Shown here: piece by piece, positions 33,501-44,100 of the stretch
Layout: each line of letters begins with the position of its first letter
Position numbering within the stretch: the stretch's first letter is position 1
DNA from: Aquisphaera giovannonii
Lineage (GTDB): Bacteria > Planctomycetota > Planctomycetia > Isosphaerales > Isosphaeraceae
DNA: 64,000 nucleotides
Reading direction: 5' to 3'
NCBI RefSeq assembly: GCF_008087625.1
Contig: NZ_CP042997.1
Coordinates: forward strand, 8,556,001-8,620,000
Made by a program: the position numbers and the translations under genes
Notes under the pieces: model-generated
Seen by the model: only the letters and a program-made list of their open reading frames with translations
Databases searched by the model: none
Told to the model about the DNA's origin: nothing

Positions 33501-36500
33501 GATCGATCGGCCTCGACCGTCGCGGAGGCGACCTGGAAGCGGCTCGACGAGAGCCTGTCGGGCCTGGCCGCGGGGGAGACGGCGCTCGCCGGCTGGCTCA
33601 CGCGGTGGGATGCCGCGCCGGCGCCGGTCGTCGTCGATCGCGTGTCGCTGGCGGCCGTCGGCTACGGGCCGAGGACGCTCTGCAGCATCCCACGCGACGC
33701 GACGGGCGAGTCCGTCGCCCGCCAGGCCCTCCGGCGCCATGGGCTGGCCCTCGTCCCGATCGACGGCGCGCTCGTCGTCACCACGGCCGCGGCCCTCCCC
33801 GACTTCGAGGCGAACCGCGCGTGGAAGCCGGCGGTCGGGGAGGCCCTCCTCTGGGGGAGCGACCGCTCCGATCGCCTCCAGGGCGTCGCCCGCTGGCGCG
33901 GGGAGTTCACCCCGGGCGGGGCCGCCGGGACGCCGGACTCCGCGACCTTCCGCCCGATGCCCGGCTGGTCCGCCTGGCACTTCGCCGGCGTGTCGTGGCC
34001 CGGGCCGTCGACGCGGGCGCGGATCCGCGATGCCCGCGCGGCCACCGCCCCGGGGTGGGCGATCGCCGCGGGCCTGTCGCTCGCGATCGCGTCCCTCGGC
34101 GCGAGGATGCCGGCCCGACGCGCCCTCGCGCTCCCGATCGCCCTCATGGCCGTCTGCGTGGCGGGGCGCCTCTGGCTGGGGGAGACGTTGTCCGGGCCGC
34201 TCGCCGGTGGATTCGTCGGTTCGGCGACCGGCCTGCTCCTGACCCTCGGCAGCACGATCTCGGCCCGCAACCTGCGCCGCCAGCCCGCCCAGGGCCCCGG
34301 CCACGCGGGCGTCGGCATCCGCCTCACCCGCTCGATGGCGCGCATCACTCCGCCGGCGGCGGCCCTGCTCCTGCTCCACGCCGCCACGGCCGCGGGCCGG
34401 GAGGACGCCCCGATCCCGATCCTCTTCCCCTACGAGGGGACCTATGAGCCGGGCCGGTTGCCGGCGCAGGTGGTGCTCCGGCAGGGGGACTATGAGGCCC
34501 TCCGCCGCATGGCGCGGCCGGCGCACGCGGCCGAGGCCCCCGGCCTCGTCCTCCTGGAGGCCCTGCACCGCGTCTCATGGCGTGGCGAGGATGACCTGGA
34601 CGTGGCCAGCGATCTCACGCTCCTGAAGTCGGATGGGCCGGCAGGCCGCTGGATCATCCCCGTGGACGGGTCCAGGGAGATCCGGGCGACCCTCGACGGG
34701 CAGGCGGTCCCCGTCTTCATCGAGCCCGGCGGCGCGAAGGCCGGCGTGTCCATCGACGGGGCGGGCCGGCACGAGCTGAAGGTCCGGCGGATCGTGGCCT
34801 TGCGGCCGGGCGACGCGTCGGGGGGGACGGAGGTCCCCGTCAACCCGCATCCCTCGGCGCGGCTCGTCGTGGAGAAGCCGCCGGAGGGACGGCAGGCGTA
34901 CGTCCCCGGCCTCGGCGGCGACGGGAAGCCCGGCGCGGACGGCTCGATCCGGGCGGCGATGGGGCCGGCCGGCCGCGTCGAGATCCGCACCGGGGCACCG
35001 GACGGCGGCGGCGTGCGAGCGGCGGGCACCAACATGGAGGGCCTGCTCCTCTACGACATCCAGCCCGCCGGCGACCGCCTCCGGGCCCGATTCACCTACC
35101 GGGGGTCGAGCCCCCTGCCCCGCGTGAGCTTCCTGGTGGACCCCGCGCTGATCCCGCGTTCGATGAAGGTCCCCGGCCTCGTCGCGGGGACCTGGGGCGG
35201 GACGGAGGAGGAGCCCGTCTGGACGGCCCGCGTCGACCCCCCGTTGCGAGACGGCGCGGTGGTGGAGCTCGACCTCTGGCGGCCGAGGGCGAAGGTGCGA
35301 AAGGGCGGCCCCGGCGGGCCCCAGGAGGGCGCGGCCCCCGCGGAGACCGGCCTGGACTACCCGCGCCTGGAGCCGCTCCAGGTGGACCGCTACTCGGGCG
35401 CGCTGGGCGTCCGCCGGCCGGGCCACTGGACGGGCCGGGTGGAGCCGCTCCGCGGGGTGGAGCCGCTCACCGACGAGGGCTTCGTCAAGCTTTGGGGGCC
35501 CCTGCCGGACGACCGCCTGACGCTCTGCGGGACGACGCGGCTGGGGCGCGACGACCGGCCGGAATTCCGCACCGAGCCCGGCGTGGCCCGGGTGCGGGTC
35601 CGGCCGGCCCTCGAGCTGACCATCGAGGAGGGGCGGATCCTGCTCCAGTACGACGCCGAGCTCGCCGACTCCGGAGGCGCGATCGACCACCTGGACCTGA
35701 CCATCCCCCAGGGCCTGGAGGTGATGAGTGTCGACTCCGAGGGCCTGACCGCCTGGACCCGGAGGTCGCCCCGATCCGTGGCGTTGCGATACGACCGCCC
35801 CATGCCCGCCCCGCGTCGGCGGCTCTCGATCGCCGGATGGATCGCCGTCCCGGAGGAGGCCGCGAGGCGAGGCGGGCGGGCCCATCGCCTGCCGACGCCG
35901 TGGATCGAGGTCGCCGGCATGGAGTCGCTCCCCGGGTCCCTCGCGGTTGCATCCGACGTGCCCGCGAGCCTCGCCGCGCCGCCGGGGGCCGTCACGGCGG
36001 CCTCGGCCGCGACCGCCGCGACGGCGGCGAAGTCGCCCGCGGGCAAGGCGTGGAACCAGGCGTTCCGGGTGGACGACCAGGCCCGGCTGGGGACGCTCTC
36101 GTGGACCCCCGCGCCGCCGCGTGTGGACGTCCGCATCGACAGCCAGGTGACGCTCGGCCCGGACGCGGCGGAATGGGTGGCCGCGCTCCGCCTCGACGTC
36201 CGGGGCGGCCCGCTCGAGTCGGTCCGGCTGAGGATTCCCAGGCCCTGGGCCGCGGCCGCGACGGCCCGCTTCGACGGCGAGCCGCCCCGACGACCCGCCG
36301 AGGACAGGAGCCCCGCCAGCACCTGGACCCTCACGCCGGATCGCCCCATCTGGGGGTCCCGGCGGCTGGTGATCCGATCCTCGATCGCCCTGACGGCCGG
36401 CCAGGAGATCCAGCACCCCGAGATCATCCTCGCCGGCGCCTCGTCCGTCGAGACGTACCTCGCGCTCGCCTACCCGGAGGGCTCGCCCCTCACGACGGCG

Positions 36501-37814
36501 GGTTCCAGCGCCTTCCAGCAGGTCGCCTACGCCGGCCGGTTCCGGGACGAGGAGTTCCGGCTCCTCCCCGGCATGCAGGCGAGGGCCTTCCACGTCGAGC
36601 GGGACCCCTGGTCGCTGAAGGTGCAGCTCCCCCCGGCCCCGGGCGCGTCGCGGGGGGACGCGGACGCGACGGCACGGGCCGTCTCCGCCGAGATGGACCT
36701 CACGGTGCTGCCCGACCGGTCGGTGCGCGGGCGTTCCGTCTTCGAGGTCCAGCCGCGATCCGGACGCTTCCTCGCGGTGGAGCTCCCGCCCGGGGGCGTG
36801 ATGCTATGGGCGACGGCCGACCAGGCACCGGCCCGGCCCGTCCGGGCGGCCGACCTCCGCTGGCTCGTGCCCCTGGGGGACCGGGCGGCCTCGCAGGTGG
36901 CGGTCTTCTGGGGAGCCCCGCCGCCCGAGGCGGGCCGCGCCGGGGCGGCATGGTCGCAGCCGATCCCGGCGGCCGGGCCGGACCGCGTGCCAGCACGCGT
37001 GACGATCCGCGTGCCGGAGGGGCTGGCCGTCCGCGCGGTCTCCGGCGAGCTGGAGGCCACGACGGCGGACCGGCTGATCTTCGACCGGGCGGACCGGATC
37101 CGGCGACAGGCCGGCGAGTTCATCAACCAGATGGACCGCGGATCGAGCCGGGATCGCGAGCACGTCGCGGGCCTCCTGATCGCCCACGAGCTGAGCTTGC
37201 GGGGCGCCGACCGGTCCATCCGCTGGTCGTCCCGGCACCTCGCCGCCGACCGCCGGGAACGGGCCGAGCGCGACCTCGCCGTGATCCAGTCCGCCCGCAA
37301 GGGCATGCTCGAGACCCTGCACGCCGCCGCCCTCGACGACGAGATCGCCGCCGGGCAGTCCTACCTGGGGGCGGGGCCGGCCCCCTCCCCGGCGGCCATC
37401 TCCGTCGCGGAGCCCGTCGCCGGCGACCGCATGCGCGGCCTCGGCAGGCCGGCATTCCTGCTCGGCATGGTCCCCGGGCTCTCCGACGTGCCCGCGGCCG
37501 TAACCCTCGCGGGCGTCGACCAGCCCGTCGCCTCGGAGGGCGAGACGGCCGACCGCGCCCGCTCCATGTTGATGCTCGGCGTGCTCGCGGCGATGGGCCT
37601 GGCCGCGGTCGTCCGGCCGCATCCGGGGGCATGGGGCCTGTTTATCCTCGGCGCGACGCTCGGCCTGCTGGCGTTCCTCGGGGGCCCGCTCCCGACCGCG
37701 GCGGCCGCCCTCGCGGCCTTCGCCGGCCGACTGTCCCGCGGCGCGGCGTCGCGGCCGTCGCGGCCCGCGGCCGAGCCTTCCTCACTCCGCCCCATGCCCG
37801 CGGGGACCGCCTGA
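30597..37814 (+). CDS. Giant exported protein made of two fused signal-peptide/beta/TM units
   Basis: 2,405 aa from the ATG at 30597 (GGGAAG 7 nt upstream); an in-frame GTG at 30582 is an alternative. Unit 1: signal-like segment (CLAPLAMLVALANAGPAPAG), about 1,130 residues of beta-rich sequence, then several membrane helices (about 1150-1230, ending LLLTLGSTISARNL). Unit 2 begins at Met 1247 (base 34335) with MARITPPAAALLLLHAATAA, which looks like a complete signal peptide with an AAG-R cleavage site. It then repeats the plan and ends with helices around residues 2325-2385. Short correspondences between units (HRVSWRGEDDLD; HRARWDGKS) and with the 27070 protein suggest common ancestry. No domain of known function. 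Fusion of two former genes is the simplest reading. Confidence 0.72.
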   Translation: MRLFSRQTGPRGAAIARGCLAPLAMLVALANAGPAPAGEPPRVARIRVPAAKVADWFPAGTPLRMISPAELDGLLRAAAKGDAAAGPDGPRLVRARHRARWDGKSLAGRSELVVEPPAAGTAPLALDPWTPTIRPAEGVRPPIGSLANGQAVVLLGPDAAPRPGAAGPPAVATVVLEWEQPALPDSEGRSFALGLPGDESTVLTLELPEGSTPTGPEGPREGPLAAAGAGERSWTFHGRPGSMNLRIHDARRPRHARDGDLVWVGGDTRIDLGPGPRLDPRAANWRAEWTVQPGARGSLEFAAELDPGLELVDVVGPDLREHRVTRPGGRTRIRVVLGRPAGPETKVTFVAHAKVPMEGVWSVPAIRPVDAVWTGGSTTIRLDPLRVVADCRERAGRRVPAAGDPGGGDSLVFEAESPQSVADLVFRAPARATTCRVFGRMKADGSGAGLECQVFGLGGQGTAVELEAELSPGWSPSRVAWGGAEQALAWNHAPMPGGGTRLRAILPAGEGTAGAGVLRIEATSAASAGRQPLSLPRVRPIGVAVEDEVWVAMADRGTRLTPTSARGLAWVDASNAGDPARFAPPPPGMQAAFAWRWVGDDGEARVDRDRIEPAAQAEVSARARIDRGGRRLLVEGEIAQSGPADPGGLPVWIGGPEDDASAWTFREADDGAPIASRPLTAEERARWGFPGAGLARSLDLPRPPGGKARVAFRAAIDWEGRGPVPLLTVPTQYRPRAVLLIEAPRELPTSARAVGASRIDAGVAERMAETWRRAGPQASEARDAFAVAHAFSYRDAGASVTLATTALPELAWRGVVRDATLTTLLHPDGPRPNRLRLLAQIEPGANLGFRLPAGASLIRARVDDEDAPVLSRDGGLAVVTPAAAASPRPRTIDLDYETAGAALADGLAIAPASPAVDIPCLSFTWELVAPPGWLAVAGGGDLLATDPEASPRWPFELLGVPALPWRGADRSASTVAEATWKRLDESLSGLAAGETALAGWLTRWDAAPAPVVVDRVSLAAVGYGPRTLCSIPRDATGESVARQALRRHGLALVPIDGALVVTTAAALPDFEANRAWKPAVGEALLWGSDRSDRLQGVARWRGEFTPGGAAGTPDSATFRPMPGWSAWHFAGVSWPGPSTRARIRDARAATAPGWAIAAGLSLAIASLGARMPARRALALPIALMAVCVAGRLWLGETLSGPLAGGFVGSATGLLLTLGSTISARNLRRQPAQGPGHAGVGIRLTRSMARITPPAAALLLLHAATAAGREDAPIPILFPYEGTYEPGRLPAQVVLRQGDYEALRRMARPAHAAEAPGLVLLEALHRVSWRGEDDLDVASDLTLLKSDGPAGRWIIPVDGSREIRATLDGQAVPVFIEPGGAKAGVSIDGAGRHELKVRRIVALRPGDASGGTEVPVNPHPSARLVVEKPPEGRQAYVPGLGGDGKPGADGSIRAAMGPAGRVEIRTGAPDGGGVRAAGTNMEGLLLYDIQPAGDRLRARFTYRGSSPLPRVSFLVDPALIPRSMKVPGLVAGTWGGTEEEPVWTARVDPPLRDGAVVELDLWRPRAKVRKGGPGGPQEGAAPAETGLDYPRLEPLQVDRYSGALGVRRPGHWTGRVEPLRGVEPLTDEGFVKLWGPLPDDRLTLCGTTRLGRDDRPEFRTEPGVARVRVRPALELTIEEGRILLQYDAELADSGGAIDHLDLTIPQGLEVMSVDSEGLTAWTRRSPRSVALRYDRPMPAPRRRLSIAGWIAVPEEAARRGGRAHRLPTPWIEVAGMESLPGSLAVASDVPASLAAPPGAVTAASAATAATAAKSPAGKAWNQAFRVDDQARLGTLSWTPAPPRVDVRIDSQVTLGPDAAEWVAALRLDVRGGPLESVRLRIPRPWAAAATARFDGEPPRRPAEDRSPASTWTLTPDRPIWGSRRLVIRSSIALTAGQEIQHPEIILAGASSVETYLALAYPEGSPLTTAGSSAFQQVAYAGRFRDEEFRLLPGMQARAFHVERDPWSLKVQLPPAPGASRGDADATARAVSAEMDLTVLPDRSVRGRSVFEVQPRSGRFLAVELPPGGVMLWATADQAPARPVRAADLRWLVPLGDRAASQVAVFWGAPPPEAGRAGAAWSQPIPAAGPDRVPARVTIRVPEGLAVRAVSGELEATTADRLIFDRADRIRRQAGEFINQMDRGSSRDREHVAGLLIAHELSLRGADRSIRWSSRHLAADRRERAERDLAVIQSARKGMLETLHAAALDDEIAAGQSYLGAGPAPSPAAISVAEPVAGDRMRGLGRPAFLLGMVPGLSDVPAAVTLAGVDQPVASEGETADRARSMLMLGVLAAMGLAAVVRPHPGAWGLFILGATLGLLAFLGGPLPTAAAALAAFAGRLSRGAASRPSRPAAEPSSLRPMPAGTA

Positions 37815-38106
37815 CGCCCGGACGACGAAGCCTCCCCGGACACCTCACCACGAGCCGGAAGCCATAGCCTCCCGCCGGTTCACCCGCGCGGGAATCGAGT
37901 CGTCGCCCCACGAGACTTCGATCGTCCCGGTGCCGCACGCGAGGAAGCTCGGGCAGAGGGGAGGCATGTTCCGAGGGGAGTTCTCACACGGCGCCCTGCG
38001 CTTTAGGTTTCTCCGGAGCTGGCGTCTCCCCCAGGGTCGGCGTTGCGAAGGTCGCACCGTCGACGACGTCGTCGAGCCGGCTCCCGCCCGCCAGGACGCA
38101 TCCCGC

Positions 38107-41100
38107 ATGAGTCGCCAGCCTCGCTCGACCCGCCGCCCTCGGAAGCCCGCCCGCCGCGCGATCCCGAACGCCGCGGAGGCGCGGCTTGAGCCCAGGATGA
38201 TGCCCGCGGTCATAACCCCGTTCGCGGTCCGGTACTCGTCGAACGCCAACGGCGACATCGTCTTCGCGGCGAATACGCTGATGACCTCGCCCGGGAACAC
38301 CTCCGCCGCCGTGAACGCGCGGAACGGGACCGGGAGCCAGGTCAACAACAACGACTTCTCCCAGGTCTACGTCGACGCGGACTCCGACCCCTCGACGTTC
38401 GACTCCAGCGCGGCGAACCTCTCGCTGCCGGCCGGCGGATCCGTCCTGTTCGCCGGCCTCTACTGGGGCGCCGATTCGTCCTCGAGCAGCCGCAACAAGG
38501 TCTCGTTCAAGGCCCCGGGGGCCTCGTCCTACTCGACCGTGACCGGCACGATCATCGGCTCGACCTCGGACAACAACTACCAGGGATTCTCCGACGTCAC
38601 CTCCACGGTCCGGGCCGCCGGGGCCGGAACGTATGCGGTGGGCAACGTCCAGGCGACCACGGGCACCGACGAGGAGGCCGGGTGGTCGCTCGTCGTCGTC
38701 TACGGCGACCCCTCCGCGCCGCCGCGGAACCTCACCGTCTTCGACGGGTTCGCCGTGGTGGACTCGAAGACGCCCAACGTCACCATCCCGATCAGCGGCT
38801 TCAAGGCCCCCCTCACCGGCACGGTCAACGCGAGCCTCGGCTTCGTCAGCTACGAGGGGGACCTCGGCTTCACGGGCGACGCGGTCAAGTTCAACGGCAC
38901 GACCCTGTCGGACGCGCAGAATCCGGCCGACAACTTCTTCAACAGCACCATCAGCAACCGCGGCTCGCTGGTGACGACGAAGAGCCCCAACTACGTCAAC
39001 CAGATGGGCCTGGACGCGGACATCATCTCCAAGTCCGGCCTGATCGCCAACGGCGCGACCTCGGCCTCGATCGCCCTGACCACCGGCGGCGAGACGTACT
39101 ATCCGGGCGTCGTCACCACCGCCATCGACCTCTACGCCCCGATCGTCAGCGTGTCCAAGTCGGTCGTGGACCTCAACGGCGGCGGAGTCGAGCCGGGCGA
39201 CGTCCTGGAGTACACAGACACCATCAGCGTCACCGCGGGCGAGGCCGCCACCCAGTTCGTCTACGCCGAGCCGATCCCGACGAACGCCACGTTCCAGGCC
39301 GGCTCGCTGACGATCAACGGCTCCTCCCAGACCGACGCCTCGGGCGACGACCAGGCCGACTACCAGGCCGCACTCGGCAAGATCACCTACCGCCTGGGCA
39401 CCGGCGCCTCGTCGTCGGCGGGGGGCACGCTGGCGGTCGGGCAGTCGGCGACGGTCAAGTTCCGGGTCGTCGTCAATGGCACGGCGTTGAACGGCGACGT
39501 GGTCGATTCTCAGGGCTCGGCCGCGTTCGTCGGCCAGTCCACGGGGGCCAGCCTCACGGCCACCAGCAACGACGTCCGGAAGGTCGTCGCCCGGGAGGAG
39601 GACCTCGCCCTGACGCAGACGGTGGACAACCCCACGCCCCAGGTCGGCCAGACGATCAAGATCGACCTCTCGGTCGTCAACTCGGAAGACGTCGTGGTCT
39701 CCGGCGTCGCCGTGAAGGACCTGCTGCCGGCGGGCCTGACCTACGTCTCTTCCACGCCCGCTGCGGGGACGACGTACGACCCCACCACCGGCACCTGGAG
39801 CGTCGGCACGGTGGACGGGCTCTCGCCGCTGACCCTGACCATCTACGCGAAGGTCGTCGGCACCGTCGCAGTGACCAACACGGCGACGATCACCGCCTCC
39901 GGCTCGCCCGACTCCGACACGGCGAACAATGTCGCCTCCGTGACGATCACGCCGCAGGTGGCCGACCTGTCCCTCACCAAGGCGGTGGACGTCGCCAGGC
40001 CGAACGTCGGCGACACGGTCACGTTCACCACGACGGTGAACAACCTCGGCCCCGCCGCGGCCTCGGGCGTCAGCATCCAGGACGGGCTGCCGGCCGGCTT
40101 CTCGTTCGTCTCCGCCTCCGGCGGCTCGTATTCGAACGGGACGTGGACCCTCTCCTCCGTGCCCGTCGGGACGACCACGCTGACGATCAAGGCCGTCGTG
40201 AGCAGCCCCTCGGCCGCGACGATGACGGCCACGATCCTGGGCAGCTCGACGTACGATCCGGCCTCGTCGAACAACTCCGCGTCCGTCTCGGTCACGCCCC
40301 GGCAGGTGGACGTCGCGATCACGAAGTCGGTGGACGTCGCGCAGCCGAACGTCGGCGGGGCCGTCGTCCTGACGACGAGGGTCAGGAACCTCGGGCCCGA
40401 CGCCGCCACGGGGATCGTCGTCCTCTCGCCGGTCGGCGCGGGGCTGACGATCGTGAGCGTCTCGGCCCCCGCGGGCACGACCTACAACCAGGCGACGGGC
40501 GTCTGGACGGTCGGCTCGCTGGCGCCGTCCGGTCAGCTCACCCTGGCCGTCACGGCGACGGTCGCCTCGCCCGACCTGATCACGAGCTCCGCCTCGCTCT
40601 CGGACGTGGACCAGTACGACACGGTCGCCGGCGACGACTCGTCGTCGATCACCGTCTCGCCGCAGTCGGCGGACCTCGCCCCAACCATCACGCTGAGCAC
40701 GTCCTCGCCGGTCGTCGGCCAGAACGTGACGCTGACCGTCCAGGTCACGAACTCGGGCCCGAACGCCGCCACCAACGTCAAGATCGCCGAGACCCTGCCG
40801 GCCGGCTTCCAGTACGTCTCGTCCTCGGCCGACGCGGGGACCTATAGCTCCGCCACCAATTCCTGGAGCCTGGCCTCCATCGCGTCCGGCCAGACGCGGA
40901 CGCTGACGATCGTCGCCAGGGTCCTCTCCACCGGAGCCGCGACGAGCACGGCCTCGGTCGCGGCCGCGGACCAATACGACCCGAACGCGGGGAACAACTC
41001 GGCGTCGGTCACCAGCTCGGCGGTCCAGGTGGACCTGGCGCTGGCATCGGCCTTCTCCGACTCCAATCCGAAGGTCGGGGACACGGTCCGCTACGTCATC

Positions 41101-44100
41101 ACGCTGACCTCGCCGGGGACGGCGGACGCGACCGGGGTGCAGGTTTCCGCCCCCTTGCCGGCCGGCCTGACGTTCGTCTCCGCCTCCGCCGGCGCGGGGA
41201 CGTATGACTCGGCTTCCGGAGCCTGGACCGTCGGCGCGGTCGCCCACGGCTCGACGACCCTCCTGACCATCCAGGCGAAGGTCGGCCCCGCGGCCACCAC
41301 CAGGACGACGGCCACGGCCTCCCTCTCGCCGGCCCCGTCGGGCGACGCGGTGGCGTCCAATAACGCCGCCTCGGCCTCGCTGACGGCCCAGTCTGCCGAC
41401 CTCGCGTTGACCGTCTCGACGGACAGCACCACGCCGAAGATGCAGTCCACGATGACGTTCACCCTGACGGTCACCAACCGGGGGCCGGGAGACGCCACGA
41501 ACATCGTCGTGCAGCATCAGCCCATCCCCACCGGGTTGACGTTCGTCGGGTTCTCCGGGGACGGCAGCTACGTCCCGGGGACCGACGTCTGGAACCTCGG
41601 CTCGATGGTCCTGAAGCCGGGCCAGTCCGCGACCCTGAGGATCCAGGCGACCCCGACCGACTCCGACCCGCACACGATCTCGGCGAGCATCGTCGCCTCC
41701 GATCAGTACGACGGCGACGACTCCAACGGTTCGGCCTCGGTGACGTTCGAGGCCCAGGAGGCGGAGCTGGGCGTCTCGGTGGACCTCCCGGAGACGGCCC
41801 CGACGCCCGGCGAAGCGGTCTCGATCGTCGTCCACGTGACCAACAGCGGGCCGGACGCCGCCACCAACGTACGAGTGCAGACGGCGCTGCCGCCGGGGCT
41901 GACCTTCGTCTCCGCGAGCGGTACCGGGACGTACCAGGCGGCGACGGGCCTGTGGACCGTCGGCGGCCTGCCGTCCGGGGCGGCGGGCACCGTCTCGCTG
42001 ACGATCAACGCCATCGCCACGAGCTCGTCCTCCGGGGATTTCACCGCGACCATCCTGCCCCAGGAGCAGTACGACTCCATCCCCGACGACGACTCCGCCT
42101 CGGTCCTCGTCTCGCCCCGGGCCGCCGGCCTCTCGGTCGCGACGGCCGTGGACGACGCCACCCCGAACGTCGGGGACGCCGTGACCGCGACCGCCACCGT
42201 CACCAACGCCGGCCCCGACACGGTCACCAACCTCGTCATCCACGTCGTCATCCCGGACGGCACGACGCTCAGCTCTTCGATCGTCCCCGACGGCACGACC
42301 TACGACCCGGCCACCGGCACGTGGACCATCCCCAGCCTCGCACCCGGGGTCCCGATCTCCCTCCCGCTCAAGCTCCTGGTCGGAGATCCGGCCGTCAAGC
42401 CATTCTCCGCCTCGCTCCAAACCGTGGACGCGTTCAATACGGACCCCGATCACACCGCGTCCTCCGTCGCGATCACCCCGCAGCAGGCCGACCTGTACGT
42501 CGCCGCGACCGCCGACGTGACCCGGCCGGACGCGAACCAGGTCGTCACCTTCACGTTCACGCTCAGCGACCTGGGCCCCGACCCGGCGACCAACACCTCG
42601 GTCTCGATCCCGATCCCGTCCGGCTACACCTTCAGCTCGGCGTCGGCGACGGTCGGGTCCTATGACTCGGCGGCCGGCGTGTGGACCGTGGGCACGGTCG
42701 CCCCCGGCACGCCGGTCGTCCTGACCTTGCAGGCGGCCGTGACGGCGGCCACCGTCCCGCCGATGGTCGCGACGATCTCCGGCGCCGACCAGTACGACGC
42801 CAGCCCCGCCAACAACACGGCCAGCGTCTTCATCAAGCCGAGGACCGTGGACCTGGTGATCGGCAAGGTGGTCAGCGACCCGACGCCCAACGTCGGCGAC
42901 ACCGTCTCCTACACGATCGTCGTCAAGAATGGCGGCAACGACGATGCGACCGGCGTGGCCGTCTCCGAGGTCCTGCCCACCGGAATGGTCTACGTCAGCT
43001 CGTCCGGCGACGGCTCCTACGACGACACCACCGGCGTGTGGACCGTCGGCTCGGTCGCAAAGGGCGGCGAGGCGACGCTGAACCTGGTCGTGACCGTGGA
43101 CACCGGCTTCTCGACGATCAACACGGCGACGGTCTCCGCCGTCGACCAGTTCGACGTCGACTCCGCCAACGGGGCCGCGACGACCACGGTCGATCCCCTT
43201 CAGGCGGACCTCCTGCTGACGACCGTGGTGGACGACCCGAGCCCCCTGGTCGGCCAGTCCGTCACGTTCACGATTGACCTCAAGAACCTCGGCAAGGACG
43301 GAGCCGGCGGCGTGGCCGTGACGGTCAGCCTGCCCGCCGGCCTCACGCTCGACACGTTCAACGCACCGGCCGGGACCTCGTACGACTCCACCACCGGCAT
43401 CTGGACGATCGGCGCCGTCGCGGTGGGCGAGACGACCTCGCTGACGATCACGGCGACGGTCGGGACCACCGACGCCTCGACGCTCACCGCGGCGGTCACC
43501 GCGGACGACCAGTTCGACCCCAACGTCAACGACGACTCGGCCTCGGCCACCGTCCGGGCGCAGACGGCCGACCTCGGCCTCAAGTTCACGATCGACCAGC
43601 CGAGGCCCGCCAAGGGCCAGTTCATCACCGCCACGCTCGACCTCACGAACGCGGGCCCGGACGACGCGACCGGCGTGACGGTCCGCGTGCCGATCCCCGC
43701 TGGCTTCGAGCTCGTCTCGCCCATCCCCTGGGATGGCAGCTACGACCAGGCCACGGGCGTCTGGACCGTCGGCAATGTGGCGGCCGGGAGCTCGACCCGG
43801 CTCATGCTGGGCCTCCAGGTCCTCTCCGGCGACCCGGCCACGCTGACGGCCCAGGCGACGGCCGACCAGGAGGACCCGGCCCCGGACGACGACAACATCG
43901 CGGCCGTCGTCACGCCGCTCGTCTCCGGCCTCTCGATCGCGACGGTCGTCGACGACGACCGGCCCAACTCCGGCGAGCTCATCGCGTTCACCGTCACCCT
44001 CGCCGACGCCGGCCCGGACGACGCCCCGAACGCCCTCGTCCAGGCCCTCCTGCCGGCCGGACTCGTCTACGTAGGCTCGCAGACGACCCGCGGGACGTAT

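Noticed and set aside
30474-34568. Minus-strand frame of 1,364 codons
   Set aside because: It is antisense to the first unit of the giant gene at 30597; no ribosome site or protein-like pattern.
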